Below are positions 52,985 through 63,196 of a DNA stretch of 64,000 bases, in pieces; within the stretch, counting starts at the first letter, position 1; each line of letters opens with the position of its first letter. Position numbers and translations under genes: made by a program. The DNA is from Corynebacterium confusum (GTDB taxonomy: Bacteria; Actinomycetota; Actinomycetes; Mycobacteriales; Mycobacteriaceae), in NCBI RefSeq assembly GCF_030408715.1, contig NZ_CP047202.1, positions 2,415,846-2,479,845 of the forward strand, given 5' to 3'. The notes under the pieces were generated by a model. It saw only the letters and a program-made list of their open reading frames with translations, had not been told where the DNA came from and ran no database searches.

Positions 52985-55537
52985 ATGACTTCCCAGACTG
53001 CCTCCGTGCCCGAACCCGCCACCCTCACCCAGGAGGCGGCGCGCCACCGCAGCGAGAACCTGCGGGTACACTCCTACGATCTGCACCTGGATCTGAGTGC
53101 CGCGGCCACCCAGGCGACCTTCGGCGTGCACGTCGTCGTGGAGTTTTCCACCGCTGACCCGCACGTCTTCCTGGACTACCTGGGCGCCAGCGTCGATAGC
53201 GTCACCCTCGACGGCCAGCCGTGCCCGTTTGCCTTCGCCGACGGCTGGTTGACCGTCGACGACGTACCGGTCGGCCAGGCCGTGCGCCTCGAGGTCCATG
53301 GCCAGAGCCGCTATTCCCGAACGGGGCAGGGCCTGCACCGCATGGTCGACACGGCGGACGATGCCGTCTATATCTACTCCCACCTGGAGCCTTCGGACGC
53401 CCGCCGCATCTTCCCGTGCTTCGACCAGCCGGACCTGAAGGCCGCCTTCACCGTCCACATCACGGCCCCGGAGGCCTGGCAGATCCTGTCCAACCAGCCA
53501 GAGGTCAGCCGCACCGACTGCGGCGAGGACTGCGTGACCTGCACCTTCGCGCCGACGCCGCCGCTGTCGACGTACCTGACCGCCTTCGCGGCCGGGCCCT
53601 ACCGCGTGGTCGAAGATAGCTGGACCCCGGAGCGCGAAGGCGCCCAGCCGATCCAGCTGCGCGCCTTCGCCCGCGCCTCCATGGCGGACTACCTCGACGC
53701 CGAGATCCTCGAGCTGACCCAGCAGGGCCTGGGGTTCTTCCACGCGCACTACGGATACCCGTACCCGTGGGGCAAGTACGACTCCATCTTCGTGCCGGAA
53801 TACAACCTGGGCGCCATGGAAAACCCGGGCCTGGTCACCTTCACGGAGAAGTACCTCTTCCGCTCGCAGGCCACTCGCGCCCAGCACGCCGGGCGCGCGA
53901 ACACCATCCTCCACGAGATGTCGCACATGTGGTTCGGCGACCTGGTGACCCCGCGCTGGTGGGACGATCTGTGGCTGAAGGAGTCCTTCGCCGAGTTCAT
54001 GGGCGCGGATTCCTCGGTGGAGGCCACGGCCTACACGGAGGCCTGGGCGAATTTCGCCGGCAGCCGCAAGAACTGGGCCTGCCAGCAGGACCAGCTGCGC
54101 ACCACGCACCCCATCAAGGCGGAGATCCCGGACGCGGACGCCGCCCGCCAGAACTTCGACGGCATCACCTACGCCAAGGGCGCCGCGGTCTTGAAGCAGC
54201 TGGTCCACTACGTCGGCCGCGAGGCCTTCTACGCCGGCGCGCGGGACTACTTCGCCGCCCACGCCTTCGCCGCCGCCACCTTCGACGACTTCCTGAACGC
54301 CCTGGCCGGGCACACCGACCGCGACCTGCCGGAGTGGGCGCGGCACTGGCTGCGCACCACCGGCATCGACAGCCTGCGCCCCAAGGTCACCGGCACCGCG
54401 GCTATCGAGCACCTCTACGTTTTAAGCGCGGACCCGGAATCCACCCGCCCGCACCGCCTGGACGTGACGCTGCTGGACGAGCACTTGCGCAAGCAGGCCA
54501 CCTTCGACGTCGATATCGCCGCGGGCGCTGGAGTCACAGAGATCCCCGCGGCCGCCGGGCTGGACCTGCCCGCGCTGGTGGTGGTCAACGACTCAGACCA
54601 CGCCTACGCCAAGGTGGGCTTCGACGCCCGCTCCCTGAAGACCATCCGCACCCGCCTGTCCGAGATCGACAGCGATCTGACCCGGGCGGTGATCTGGACC
54701 GGGATGTGGAACATGACCCGCGACGGCGCCTGGCCAGTCAGCCATTACGTGGAGACGGTCACCCGGCATGCCGCCGCGGAGACCAACGCGACCCTGCTGG
54801 CCACCGCGCTGAACAACGCGCACTACGCGATCAACTGCTTTCTGCCGGAGGCCGAGCAGGACCCGGCCCGCACCGACTTCGCGGACCGGCTCTGGGACCT
54901 CGTCCACCGGGCCGCGCCCGGCTCCGACGAGCAGCTCATCCTGACCCGCAGCACGATTGCCGCCCTGGCCGCCGCGCCCGGCGACGCCCCCATCGCGCGC
55001 CTGAAGGAGCTGTTGAACGGACAGCTTGCCGGACTGCGCCTCGATCCGGATGTGCGCTGGTCCCTGGTCAAGGCCCTGCGCGCCCGCGGCGCCTTCAGCG
55101 CCGAGGATCTGGCGGCGGAGCAGGCTAACGATGCCACGCTGACCGGCGCCGCAGCCGCCCTCGGCGCGCGCCATTCCACCCCGGACGCCGCCACCAAGCG
55201 CGAAGTCTTCGACCTGGTGACCACCCCGGAGAAGTTCTCCAACGCCCAGGTCGACTCCCTGTTGGCCGCCTTCAACGCCCCGCGCTCGAAGGCCCTGCGC
55301 GAGCCCTTCGCCCAGGCCTATTTCGATAAGCTCTCGCACCTCTGGGAAGCCCACCCCATCGAGATCGCCAACCGGCTCGTCCGCGGCCTCTACCCGTACC
55401 TGCCGGGCAGTGACGCGGCCACCACGGCCTTCCTCGAGAGCAGCCAGCCCCCGCGCGCGCTGGCCCGCGTGCTGACCGAATGCCAGGACGAGCTGCGCCG
55501 CCGGCAGGCGGTGCAGGCCTCGCCGGCCCAGCGCTAG
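52985..55537 (+). CDS. pepN: aminopeptidase N (M1 family)
   Basis: Cytoplasmic zinc aminopeptidase of 850 residues. The exopeptidase motif GAMEN is in YNLGAMENPGLVTF. The zinc site is HEMSH (His310, Glu311, His314) with Glu333 in KESFAEF, the M1 spacing HExxH-18-E. A C-terminal ERAP1-like helical domain follows. ATG at 52985. In M. tuberculosis sigM directly follows mviN, so pepN and the YceI relic look like insertions into the conserved murJ-sigM order in this lineage. Confidence 0.95.
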   Translation: MTSQTASVPEPATLTQEAARHRSENLRVHSYDLHLDLSAAATQATFGVHVVVEFSTADPHVFLDYLGASVDSVTLDGQPCPFAFADGWLTVDDVPVGQAVRLEVHGQSRYSRTGQGLHRMVDTADDAVYIYSHLEPSDARRIFPCFDQPDLKAAFTVHITAPEAWQILSNQPEVSRTDCGEDCVTCTFAPTPPLSTYLTAFAAGPYRVVEDSWTPEREGAQPIQLRAFARASMADYLDAEILELTQQGLGFFHAHYGYPYPWGKYDSIFVPEYNLGAMENPGLVTFTEKYLFRSQATRAQHAGRANTILHEMSHMWFGDLVTPRWWDDLWLKESFAEFMGADSSVEATAYTEAWANFAGSRKNWACQQDQLRTTHPIKAEIPDADAARQNFDGITYAKGAAVLKQLVHYVGREAFYAGARDYFAAHAFAAATFDDFLNALAGHTDRDLPEWARHWLRTTGIDSLRPKVTGTAAIEHLYVLSADPESTRPHRLDVTLLDEHLRKQATFDVDIAAGAGVTEIPAAAGLDLPALVVVNDSDHAYAKVGFDARSLKTIRTRLSEIDSDLTRAVIWTGMWNMTRDGAWPVSHYVETVTRHAAAETNATLLATALNNAHYAINCFLPEAEQDPARTDFADRLWDLVHRAAPGSDEQLILTRSTIAALAAAPGDAPIARLKELLNGQLAGLRLDPDVRWSLVKALRARGAFSAEDLAAEQANDATLTGAAAALGARHSTPDAATKREVFDLVTTPEKFSNAQVDSLLAAFNAPRSKALREPFAQAYFDKLSHLWEAHPIEIANRLVRGLYPYLPGSDAATTAFLESSQPPRALARVLTECQDELRRRQAVQASPAQR

Positions 55538-55643
55538 GAGCACCTCCCTGAGAAAACTTCGTCTCCCCGAGTGGCGCAGATCCCAAAAATAAGGTGGAAT
55601 AGGAGTCACCATCACTTTTTAAAGCTCGGGGGTGTTTCAAGCG

Positions 55644-56282
55644 ATGGGCTCGGGGGAGACTCTATCCAGCCATAAAACTGACCACGAAAAACACGCAGAC
55701 AAGACAAGCAGCGCAAACAGCACTGCCACCACGGGGCGCGACAAGACCGATCAGGAGCTCGTCGACGCGTATATCGGGGGAGACGGCAAGGCCTTTTCCG
55801 CCATCGTGGAGCGCCACCGCTCGCGCCTGACCACCGTGGCGCGGCGGTACACGCACAACGACACGGACGCCCAAGACATCGTGCAGGAGGCGCTGCTGCG
55901 CGCCAGCCGGAAGCTGCACACCTACCGGCGGGAGGCCCGCCTGGGTACCTGGCTGCACCGGCTGGTGATGAACTCCGGCTACGACTTCCTCAATCACCGC
56001 TCCAACCGGGAGAATTATTCACTGGACGCTGGGGTAGTGGAGGGGGACTACAACCACTTGCTGGCCTGCACCGACGACCGGGACGTGGACCTCCGGTTGA
56101 CGCTCAGCGCCGCCCTGCGCCTGCTGCGCCCGGATCAGCGGGTGGCGCTGTGGCTGATCGACGTCGCCGGCTTCGACGTGGCCGAGGTCGCTCGCCACCA
56201 GGGCGTAGCGCCTGGGACCATCAAGTCCCGACGCGCCCGGGCCAAAGGTGTGCTCAAGGAAGCCATCTCTTTTTCGTCGTGA
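55644..56282 (+). CDS. sigM: ECF RNA polymerase sigma factor SigM
   Basis: An extracytoplasmic-function sigma factor of 212 residues (ATG 55644; a GTG four codons upstream is possible). A 40-residue hydrophilic N-terminus precedes region 2 (AFSAIVERHRSRLTTVARRY ... DAQDIVQEALLRA) and region 4 (RPDQRVALWLIDVAGFDVAE ... VAPGTIKSRRARAK). Its place upstream of trxB-trxA-cwlM matches SigM in C. glutamicum and mycobacteria, where it serves disulfide or envelope stress. No anti-sigma gene lies beside it; a terminator follows. Confidence 0.88.
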   Translation: MGSGETLSSHKTDHEKHADKTSSANSTATTGRDKTDQELVDAYIGGDGKAFSAIVERHRSRLTTVARRYTHNDTDAQDIVQEALLRASRKLHTYRREARLGTWLHRLVMNSGYDFLNHRSNRENYSLDAGVVEGDYNHLLACTDDRDVDLRLTLSAALRLLRPDQRVALWLIDVAGFDVAEVARHQGVAPGTIKSRRARAKGVLKEAISFSS

Positions 56283-56313
56283 GAAACCGACGAATGGTTA
56301 AGGTTGTGTATCA

Positions 56314-56350
56314 ACTTCCCGCAGGCCCGTGCTGTCGATGCGGGAGTTTT
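56314..56350 (+). terminator. intrinsic terminator between sigM and trxB
   Basis: TCCCGCA (56317-56323) pairs with TGCGGGA (56339-56345), followed by GTTTT. This separates sigM from the trxB-trxA-cwlM unit, which must have its own promoter in 56350-56400. Confidence 0.65.
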
Positions 56351-56415
56351 CCCTAGACCGAGTAGAATCTGGGGCGTTAAGCGACTCGATTTGAATCAAG
56401 GGGAGTTACACACAC

Positions 56416-57342
56416 ATGACCGTTCACAATGTCGCCATCGTTGGATCCGGCCCGGCCGGCTACACCGCGGCGCTGTATGCGGCCCGCGCGGAGTTAAACC
56501 CCATCGTCTTCGAAGGTTTCGAATACGGCGGCGAGCTGATGAACACCACCGAGGTAGAAAACTACCCCGGCTTCCAGAAGGGCATCATGGGCCCGGACCT
56601 CATGGAGGAAATGCGCGCTCAGGCCACCCGCTTCGGCGCTGACCTGCGCATGGAGGTCGTCGACTCCGTGGAGCTCGACGGCGAGATTAAGAAGCTGCAC
56701 GTCGGCGACGAGATCTTCGAGGCCCGCACCGTCATCCTGGCGACCGGCGCCGCCCCGCGCCACTTGAGCGTGCCCGGTGAGCAGGAGCTGACCGGCCGCG
56801 GCGTGTCCACCTGCGCGACCTGCGACGGTTTCTTCTTCAAGGGCCACAACATCGCGGTCATCGGCGGCGGCGACTCCGCCATGGAGGAGGCGACCTTCCT
56901 GACCAAGTTCGCGGAGACCGTGACCATCGTGCACCGTTCCGAGAACTTCCGCGCCTCCAAGATCATGCTGGAGCGCGCGCAGCAGAACCCGCAGATTAAG
57001 TGGGAGCTCAACCAGACCGTCGAGCGCGTTCTCGAAGAAGACGGCAAGGTCAGCGGCCTCGAGCTGCGCGACGCGGTGACGGGGGAGACCAAGAACCTCG
57101 ACGTCACCGCCATGTTCGTGGCCATCGGCCACGACCCGCGCTCGGCCTTCCTCGAGGGCCAGGTCGACCTCAACGAAGCCGGCTACGTCACCGTGACCCA
57201 CCCAGGCACCCAGACCAACCTGCCGGGCGTCTTCGCCTGCGGCGACTTGGTCGATGACCACTACCGGCAAGCCATCACCGCCGCCGGCTCCGGTTGCCGC
57301 GCGGCGATCGATGCGGAACATTTCCTCGCGGAGAATCGTTAA
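56416..57342 (+). CDS. trxB: thioredoxin reductase
   Basis: NADPH-dependent flavoenzyme that reduces thioredoxin. 308 residues. FAD fingerprint [18 protein letters not shown] near the N-terminus, redox-active CATC in [13 protein letters not shown] (about 136), NADPH motif [15 protein letters not shown] and the FAD-closing [21 protein letters not shown] (listed as separate blocks). A GGGGAG site precedes the ATG. trxA follows after 6 nt. Confidence 0.96.
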   Translation: MTVHNVAIVGSGPAGYTAALYAARAELNPIVFEGFEYGGELMNTTEVENYPGFQKGIMGPDLMEEMRAQATRFGADLRMEVVDSVELDGEIKKLHVGDEIFEARTVILATGAAPRHLSVPGEQELTGRGVSTCATCDGFFFKGHNIAVIGGGDSAMEEATFLTKFAETVTIVHRSENFRASKIMLERAQQNPQIKWELNQTVERVLEEDGKVSGLELRDAVTGETKNLDVTAMFVAIGHDPRSAFLEGQVDLNEAGYVTVTHPGTQTNLPGVFACGDLVDDHYRQAITAAGSGCRAAIDAEHFLAENR

Positions 57343-57348
57343 ATTATT

Positions 57349-57672
57349 ATGAGCAATGTCAAAGAAGTGACCACTGATAACTTCCGTTCCGAGGTTATCG
57401 AGGCCGGTAAGCCGGTCGTCGTCGATTTCTGGGCGGACTGGTGCGGTCCCTGCAAGAAGCTCTCCCCGCTGTTGGACGAGATCGCAGAAGAACTGGGCGA
57501 CAAGGTCGGCGTCGTGAAGGTCAACGTCGAGGAGCAGCGCAACCTGGCGGCCATGTTCCAGATCATGTCCCTGCCGTCGGTGCTGATCTTTAACAACGGC
57601 GAGAAGGTCGAGGAATTTGCTGGTCTGCGCAGCAAGGAAGACATTCTGTCCAAGATCAACAACCACCTTTAA
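57349..57672 (+). CDS. trxA: thioredoxin
   Basis: A 107-residue thioredoxin with the active site DFWADWCGPCKKLSP and the cis-proline loop MSLPSVLIF. It is the substrate of the TrxB encoded 6 nt upstream and the cytoplasmic dithiol donor. cwlM starts 32 nt downstream. Confidence 0.96.
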   Translation: MSNVKEVTTDNFRSEVIEAGKPVVVDFWADWCGPCKKLSPLLDEIAEELGDKVGVVKVNVEEQRNLAAMFQIMSLPSVLIFNNGEKVEEFAGLRSKEDILSKINNHL

Positions 57673-57704
57673 CCGTGGTTCAGGGATGCTTGAAGGATGA
57701 AGGA

Positions 57705-58892
57705 ATGAATGTGAATCGCGTTTTAAGTGTGGGCGACACCAGCGTGCGCGTCGCTGAGGCACGCGCGAACCTGGCTCGTCTCGGCCAGCTGACTCAGTAC
57801 TCCGGCGAGGTAAGCGCCTGGAAGAAGCAGAGCTACTCGGAGCAAGACAAGTACTTTGATGCTGAGTTGGCGGAAGCGATCAAGGCTTTCCAGCAGTCGC
57901 GAGGGATCATCCCCTCCGGTCGCATTGATGACATGACGCTGCGGGAGATGCGCCTGGCGTCCTATTCCCTCGGCACCCGTGTCCTGCAGTTCCAGCAGAG
58001 CAGTGAGCTGGTCGGAGACGACGTCTCGCAGCTCCAATCCCAGCTGGAAGAGCTTGGCTTTTACCACAACCGCGTGGACGGGCACTTCGGCCAGTACACC
58101 CACGACGCGCTGGCTGATTACCAGCTCAACAGCGGCCTACAGGCCGACGGCGTGTGCGGACCGGTCACCCTCCGGGCACTGAGCCTGCTGGGCCGCCGGA
58201 TCACCGGCGGCTCGGCGCACAACATCCAGGAGCGCGAGCGCGTGCGCAACGCGGGCCCGAAGCTGAGCGGCAAGCGCGTGGTGATCGATCCGGGCCTCGG
58301 CGGCTCCCGCAAGGGCCGGACCGTGACCGGACGCTACGGCGACATCACCGAGGAGGAGCTTATCTGGGATCTCGCCCAGCGCGTCGAGGGCCGCATGATT
58401 GCCGCCGGGATGGAGACCATCCTCTCCCGCCCGCGGATGCACGATCCGTCGATCAAGGAACGCTCCGAGATGGCCAACGCCTTCGACGCGGACTTGGTCA
58501 TCTCTCTGGCTTGTGACTCCTACGCCAATGAGAAGGCCAACGGCGTGGCAACGTTCTACTTCGGCTCTGAGTCCGGCAACTCCTCGCTCATCGGGGAGAC
58601 CCTTTCCGGTTTCATCCAGCGCGAAATCGTGGCGCGCACGAACCTGACCAACTGCCGCAACCACGGCCGCACCTGGGAGCTGCTGCGCTTTACCCAGATG
58701 CCCGTCGTGCAGGTGGTGCTGGGCTACTTGACCAACCCGCACGACACGGAGATCCTCACCGATCCCGCCAAGCGCGACGACATCGCCGAGGCCATCGTCG
58801 TGGCCGTCAAGCGCCTCTACCTCATGGACGAGGACAATCTGGCCACCGGCACTTACAAGTTCGCCGAGCTGCTCGAGGCCGAGCAGTCCTAG
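57705..58892 (+). CDS. cwlM: CwlM, amidase-like peptidoglycan regulator
   Basis: A 395-residue protein: two peptidoglycan-binding-like domains (about 3-70 and 88-155, each with the LGxxxxxVDGxFGxxT-type pattern) and an Amidase_3 domain (about 190-385). There is no signal peptide, so it is cytoplasmic like mycobacterial CwlM, which controls MurA rather than cutting the wall. The zinc-site His of DPGHGG is Leu198 here (DPGLGG). The later SxHxN block reads SLACDSYAN, and the catalytic Glu region reads VQVVLGYLTN. A catalytic role is therefore unlikely. ATG at 57705 follows an AAGGA site; an upstream GTG is not favoured. Confidence 0.88.
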   Translation: MNVNRVLSVGDTSVRVAEARANLARLGQLTQYSGEVSAWKKQSYSEQDKYFDAELAEAIKAFQQSRGIIPSGRIDDMTLREMRLASYSLGTRVLQFQQSSELVGDDVSQLQSQLEELGFYHNRVDGHFGQYTHDALADYQLNSGLQADGVCGPVTLRALSLLGRRITGGSAHNIQERERVRNAGPKLSGKRVVIDPGLGGSRKGRTVTGRYGDITEEELIWDLAQRVEGRMIAAGMETILSRPRMHDPSIKERSEMANAFDADLVISLACDSYANEKANGVATFYFGSESGNSSLIGETLSGFIQREIVARTNLTNCRNHGRTWELLRFTQMPVVQVVLGYLTNPHDTEILTDPAKRDDIAEAIVVAVKRLYLMDEDNLATGTYKFAELLEAEQS

Positions 58893-58917
58893 GACTTAAA
58901 AAGCCACGGTAAACACT

Positions 58918-58951
58918 AAAGCCAGCGTCGAGAGTCTCGACGCTGGCTTTT
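58918..58951. terminator. bidirectional terminator between cwlM and parB
   Basis: A perfect 14-bp stem, AGCCAGCGTCGAGA and TCTCGACGCTGGCT, with a short loop and a T-run on the plus side and an A-run (T-run on the minus strand) on the other. It serves both convergent genes. Confidence 0.92.
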
Positions 58952-58972
58952 GTTGTGCCCGGGAAGCCGCGG

Positions 58973-60061
58973 CTAGTTCTTCTCGCCCTCGATGAGGGAC
59001 ATGATGCGCTCGAAGTCTTCCTGGTCGCCGAATTCCACGACCATCTTGCCCTTGCGCTTGCCCATGGTCACCGTGACCTTCGTGTCGAAACGATCGGACA
59101 GCCGCTCGGCCGAGTCGGTGAAGTACTGCGGCTGCACCGGCGCCTGGCGCTTAGCCGGCTGATCGGCCTTACCCTGGCGCTTGTAGAGCGTCACGGCCTC
59201 CTCAGTGGCGCGCACGGACAGACCCTCGGCCACGATGCGGTTGGCGATTTCTTCCATCGCCTCGGCCGAATCCAGACCCAGCAGGGCGCGGGCGTGGCCG
59301 GAGCTGAGCACCCCGGCTGCCACCCGCTTTTGCACAGCCACCGGCAGGCGCAGAAGGCGCAGCATGTTGGTCACCTGCGGGCGGGAGCGGCCCAGGCGGT
59401 CGGCTAGCTCGTTCTGCGTGACCCCGAATTCCTCCAGCAGCTGCTGGTAGGCGTTGGCCTCTTCCAGCGGGTTGAGCTGCACGCGGTGGATGTTTTCCAG
59501 CAGGGCGTCGCGCAGCATGCTGTCGTCGGTAGTGTCCCGCACGATGGCCGGGACCGTGGCCAGGCCCGCCTTGGCGGAGGCGCGCCAGCGGCGCTCACCC
59601 ATGATGAGCTCGAAACCGCCCTCTTCCGACGGCCGCACCACGATGGGCTGCAGGAGACCGAATTCCTTGATCGAGTGGACCAGCTCCTTGAGCTCGTCCT
59701 CATCGAAGACCGTACGCGGCTGCTTCGGGTTGGGCAGGATGTCGCCCACGGGCACCTCGCGGTAGGTGGCCCCGATAGCGGCCGGCTTCGGCTGCTTCTT
59801 CTTGCCGGTGTTCCCGGACTGGATGGTGGGAGCGCCCTTCACGCGCTTGCTCTCGGAACCGCCCTCAGCGGAGCCGTCAGCGGGCGTGCGCGAGGTGGCG
59901 TTGCCCAGGATGACTTCTGCCGCGGAATCCCCCAGGCGCGGTTTGCGGGTCGGCGCGTCCGGCCCGGACGGGATGAGCGCCGCCAGACCGCGGCCAAGGC
60001 CGCCGTGCTGCGCCTTCGGTGCCTTGCTCGCCTTGGGTGCTCCTGCTTTCTTGTCCGCCAT
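58973..60061 (-). CDS. parB: chromosome partitioning protein ParB
   Basis: CTPase clamp that loads at parS and spreads. 362 residues. A basic N-terminal tail carries the ParA-stimulating [15 protein letters not shown] motif. The CTP-binding N-domain has [14 protein letters not shown] and the GERRWRA box. A HTH domain follows ([20 protein letters not shown]) and a C-terminal dimerisation domain ends the protein. It starts 4 nt after the parA stop. Five candidate binding sites lie 22-36 kb to the left in this window. Confidence 0.95.
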   Translation of the reverse strand: MADKKAGAPKASKAPKAQHGGLGRGLAALIPSGPDAPTRKPRLGDSAAEVILGNATSRTPADGSAEGGSESKRVKGAPTIQSGNTGKKKQPKPAAIGATYREVPVGDILPNPKQPRTVFDEDELKELVHSIKEFGLLQPIVVRPSEEGGFELIMGERRWRASAKAGLATVPAIVRDTTDDSMLRDALLENIHRVQLNPLEEANAYQQLLEEFGVTQNELADRLGRSRPQVTNMLRLLRLPVAVQKRVAAGVLSSGHARALLGLDSAEAMEEIANRIVAEGLSVRATEEAVTLYKRQGKADQPAKRQAPVQPQYFTDSAERLSDRFDTKVTVTMGKRKGKMVVEFGDQEDFERIMSLIEGEKN

Positions 60062-60065
60062 GGTT

Positions 60066-60917
60066 TTAGCCTTCCTCCAATTCCGCGAAAATTTCCGGGC
60101 TTACCCCAATGGCGCCCGTGGTGGGGTGGGGGCGGTAGTCGCCCCGCTCGTCGAGTTCCCGGGCGGCCGCCACGTAGGCGCGCGCGCCGGTCGAGGACGG
60201 ATCATAGTCCACGACGGTCTTGCCGTAGCCCGGCGCTTCCGAGACCCGGATGGAACGCGGGATGACGTTGCCCAGAACGACGGCGCCGAACTGATCGCGG
60301 ACCTCGTCAGCGACCTGCTCGGCCAGGTTCGTGCGGGCGTCGAACATGGTCAACAGCACGCCCGAGATGTGCAGATCCTCGTTCAGGTGCTCCCGGATCA
60401 TGGAGATATTACCCAGCAGTTGGCCCACGCCCTCCAAGGCGTAGTACTCGCACTGAATGGGGATGATGACTTCTTCCGCACACGTCATCGCGTTGATGGT
60501 GAGCAGGCCCAGCGAGGGCGGGCAGTCGATGAAGACGTAGTCGAATTCGTGCTCGTCCAAAAAGCCCTTGTGCAGGGCGTCGTACAGGCGGAATTCGCGC
60601 CGCACCAGAGAGACCATCTCGATCTCCGCCCCGGCCAGGTCGATGGTGGCGGGGATGCAGTAGAGGTTGTCCACGTCCGGGCATTTCTGCATGGCCTGTT
60701 CCGCGCGGCAATCGCCCAGCAGCACCTCGTAGCTGGAGTCCGTACCAGAGTTGTGCGCCGCCCCGACAGCGGTAGAGGCGTTGCCCTGCGGGTCCAAGTC
60801 GACCACCAACACCTTGTGCCCCGAATCCGCCAGTGCGGCGGCGAGGTTCACGGCGCTGGTAGTCTTGCCGACACCGCCTTTTTGGTTGGCGATGGTGATA
60901 AGCCGGGGAGTAGTCAT
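60066..60917 (-). CDS. parA: chromosome partitioning ATPase ParA
   Basis: Walker-type ATPase that moves ParB-bound origins. 283 residues from ATG 60917 ([12 protein letters not shown]); a GTG two codons upstream is possible. The deviant Walker A is [16 protein letters not shown], Walker A' is [14 protein letters not shown] and Walker B is [18 protein letters not shown] ([13 protein letters not shown]). In an operon with rsmG upstream (10-nt gap) and parB downstream. Confidence 0.95.
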   Translation of the reverse strand: MTTPRLITIANQKGGVGKTTSAVNLAAALADSGHKVLVVDLDPQGNASTAVGAAHNSGTDSSYEVLLGDCRAEQAMQKCPDVDNLYCIPATIDLAGAEIEMVSLVRREFRLYDALHKGFLDEHEFDYVFIDCPPSLGLLTINAMTCAEEVIIPIQCEYYALEGVGQLLGNISMIREHLNEDLHISGVLLTMFDARTNLAEQVADEVRDQFGAVVLGNVIPRSIRVSEAPGYGKTVVDYDPSSTGARAYVAAARELDERGDYRPHPTTGAIGVSPEIFAELEEG

Positions 60918-60927
60918 GCCCACTACT

Positions 60928-61536
60928 CTAGTTCACGCGCGGGACACGGATGACGGTGGTTCCCCGCACCGTAGTGACCTCGGCTTTACCGCCACCGGCC
61001 CGCTTAATATCCGCGGCATCCCGATCAAGCTCGTCGCGCACCGACTCGCCCTTTAAGGCGATCATCTCGCCGCCCTTGCGCACCAGCGGCAGGGACCACT
61101 TGGCCAGCTTGCCCAGCGGCGCCACCGCGCGGGAGGTTACCACGTCGCAGCCGCTCACTGCCTTCTTAATGGGGCCTTCCTCGGCGCGGCCGCGCCAGAC
61201 GGTGACGTTGTCCAGGCCCAGCAGGTCCACTACCTCGTTAAGGTAGTTGTAGCGCTTGAGGAGGGGCTCGACCAGATCCAGTTGCAGATCCGGGCGCGCG
61301 ATGGCCAGCGGGATGCCCGGCAGGCCGGCGCCGGAGCCGACGTCGACGACGCGGGCATCGGCAGCAATGAGCCCCTCGACCACGGCGCAGTTGAGCAGGT
61401 GGCGGTCCCAAAGGCGTGGGACCTCGCGGGGGCCGATAAAACCACGAGTGGACCCGTCCGTAGCGAGCGAGTCGTGGTAGGCCTGCGCCAGCGGCAGGCG
61501 GGAACCGAATACTACAGACGGGTCCAGTTGGGACAC
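60928..61536 (-). CDS. rsmG: 16S rRNA (guanine-N7) methyltransferase
   Basis: SAM-dependent enzyme methylating G527 of 16S rRNA, with 202 residues from the GTG at 61536. The longer frame is antisense to the yidC end and discarded. The conserved blocks are [36 protein letters not shown] (SAM-binding) and [20 protein letters not shown]. In most actinobacteria a jag gene separates yidC from rsmG; here only 49 nt lie between them. Confidence 0.94.
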   Translation of the reverse strand: MSQLDPSVVFGSRLPLAQAYHDSLATDGSTRGFIGPREVPRLWDRHLLNCAVVEGLIAADARVVDVGSGAGLPGIPLAIARPDLQLDLVEPLLKRYNYLNEVVDLLGLDNVTVWRGRAEEGPIKKAVSGCDVVTSRAVAPLGKLAKWSLPLVRKGGEMIALKGESVRDELDRDAADIKRAGGGKAEVTTVRGTTVIRVPRVN

Positions 61537-61585
61537 TCTATTCTCCGTTTTCTTGTGGTGTACTCCTGGGAAACTAGCCGAAGAG

Positions 61586-62563
61586 CTAGCCCTGGCGGCG
61601 CTGCTTCTTGCTGCGGTTGTCCTTCTTGCGAGCACCCGGCTTGGGGGCCGTGGTGCGCTTGAGTTCGCGCTTGGCCTCTTCCTCGGCTTCTTCCTCAGCG
61701 TCCATCTTGGCGTAGATGGTGCGGGTCTGGACGAAGGTCCAGACGGTGTTGGCCAGCATGTAGAACAACAGACCAATAGGCCAGATGAAGCCGGAGAAGA
61801 CCAGCATGCCCGGCATAACCCAGAGCATCATCTTGTTCATCACGGCCATCTGCTGCTGCATCATCTCCGCGTTATCGCCCTGCGGCGCGTTGACCTTGCC
61901 GGACTGGCGACGCTTCTCCTGGCGGTTCAAGCTCATGCGCGCGTTGAAGTGGGTCAGGGTCGCAATGATGGCAATCAGCGGCACGATGATAACGGCCGCC
62001 TGGCCGACGGTGACGTCCTCGAGGACCGGGGAGTTCACCCGCAGGTTGGCCACCAGCGGAACGCCGAAGATTTTCGCGTCCAGGAACTGCTGGACCAGCT
62101 CGGGGCTGAAGATGTAGTTCGCGGTCTGGCGGTTTTGCTCCACCGTCATCGGCTCGCCGGCGGTGTGGCCCAGGCCGCCCGCCACGGAGACGGTGCGGTC
62201 GAAGGAGCGCAGAACGTGGAACAGGCCGATGAACATCGGGATCTGGGCCAACATCGGCAGACAGCCGGCCACCGGCTTGACGCCCGACTCCTTGTAGACC
62301 TTCTGCATCTCTTCGGCAGCCTTGGTCTTGTCGTTGGCGTATTTGCTGCGGATCTCCTGCATCTTCGGCTGGATCTCCTGCATGCGGCGCGAGGACCTGA
62401 TCTGCGTGATGGCCGGCTTAACCATGATCGCCTTCAAGGTCCACGTCAGCAGAACAATCGCCAGGATCCAGGTGATACCGGCCGCTGGGTCGAGCACGAA
62501 GCTCAGCAGCCAGTGCCAGAACCACAGGACGGCCGAAATAGGCCAGTAGATGATATTAAGCAC
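61586..62563 (-). CDS. yidC: membrane protein insertase YidC
   Basis: Inserts membrane proteins with or without Sec. 325 residues, Gram-positive type without the large periplasmic domain. Five core helices include the hydrophilic-groove Arg helix ([20 protein letters not shown]), the cytoplasmic hairpin [20 protein letters not shown] (about 75-95), and [19 protein letters not shown]. The basic C-terminal tail ([13 protein letters not shown]) may contact ribosomes. GTG start at 62563, 12 nt after yidD. Confidence 0.95.
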   Translation of the reverse strand: MLNIIYWPISAVLWFWHWLLSFVLDPAAGITWILAIVLLTWTLKAIMVKPAITQIRSSRRMQEIQPKMQEIRSKYANDKTKAAEEMQKVYKESGVKPVAGCLPMLAQIPMFIGLFHVLRSFDRTVSVAGGLGHTAGEPMTVEQNRQTANYIFSPELVQQFLDAKIFGVPLVANLRVNSPVLEDVTVGQAAVIIVPLIAIIATLTHFNARMSLNRQEKRRQSGKVNAPQGDNAEMMQQQMAVMNKMMLWVMPGMLVFSGFIWPIGLLFYMLANTVWTFVQTRTIYAKMDAEEEAEEEAKRELKRTTAPKPGARKKDNRSKKQRRQG

Positions 62564-62575
62564 TGAAACGAATTC

Positions 62576-62845
62576 CTAAGTTTTCTTCTTTACTGGATCA
62601 AACCCGCCGGGATGCCACGGGCCACACTTTGCCAAGCGCGCCAGTGCCATCCCGGTGCCACGCACGGCCCCATGCACCGAAATAGCTTCCAGTGCATAAG
62701 CGCTGCAGGTCGGTTCGAAACGACAGGTCGAAACCAGTTTAAGGCCTGATAAATGTTTTTGGTAGAAGCGCACCATAGCAACCAACGGCTTCGCTACGCC
62801 ACGAGCAGCCGGGATTTCTTCCCCGGAGCTATTTAGGTACGACAT
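62576..62845 (-). CDS. yidD: membrane protein insertion efficiency factor YidD
   Basis: An 89-residue peripheral membrane protein with the three conserved cysteines ([16 protein letters not shown] and [14 protein letters not shown]) and the amphipathic start [14 protein letters not shown]. It helps YidC-dependent insertion. Its first 13 nt overlap the end of rnpA, a conserved arrangement. Confidence 0.93.
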   Translation of the reverse strand: MSYLNSSGEEIPAARGVAKPLVAMVRFYQKHLSGLKLVSTCRFEPTCSAYALEAISVHGAVRGTGMALARLAKCGPWHPGGFDPVKKKT

Positions 62846-63189
62846 GCGCGGGCCAAGGCCTTCCGCAGGTCGGCGTCCAGCTGGGCGCTCGTAGCACTAC
62901 CACTGGCGGGCAGGGTGCGGATTACCACGTCGTAGTGCCCGGGCAGTTCGTCTCGCAGTCCGAGGCACACATGGCGAAGCCGCCGGGAGGTGCGGTGGCG
63001 AACCACGGCGTTCCCGACGGCTTTCGAGACCACCAGCCCGAAACGCGGACCTGTGACCGCGATCTCGTCACGCTGGTGAGAAGTGTCTAAGACATGCACC
63101 ACGAGGGTGCGTGACCCAGCCCGGCGCCCGCCCTTGATGGTCCGACGAAATTGCGTCGGCGAGGTGAGCTTATGGGGTTTAGGGAGCAC
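62833..63189 (-). CDS. rnpA: ribonuclease P protein component
   Basis: Protein subunit of RNase P for 5' maturation of tRNA. 118 residues, GTG start at 63189. The start [20 protein letters not shown] and the RNR-type motif ([19 protein letters not shown]) are typical. It lies 7 nt after rpmH and overlaps yidD. Confidence 0.94.
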   Translation of the reverse strand: MLPKPHKLTSPTQFRRTIKGGRRAGSRTLVVHVLDTSHQRDEIAVTGPRFGLVVSKAVGNAVVRHRTSRRLRHVCLGLRDELPGHYDVVIRTLPASGSATSAQLDADLRKALARACRT

Positions 63190-63196
63190 TGTTGTT

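Noticed and set aside
52964..54412. A 482-codon frame antisense to pepN
   Set aside because: Complementary to conserved M1 aminopeptidase motifs, with no start signals or recognisable domains.
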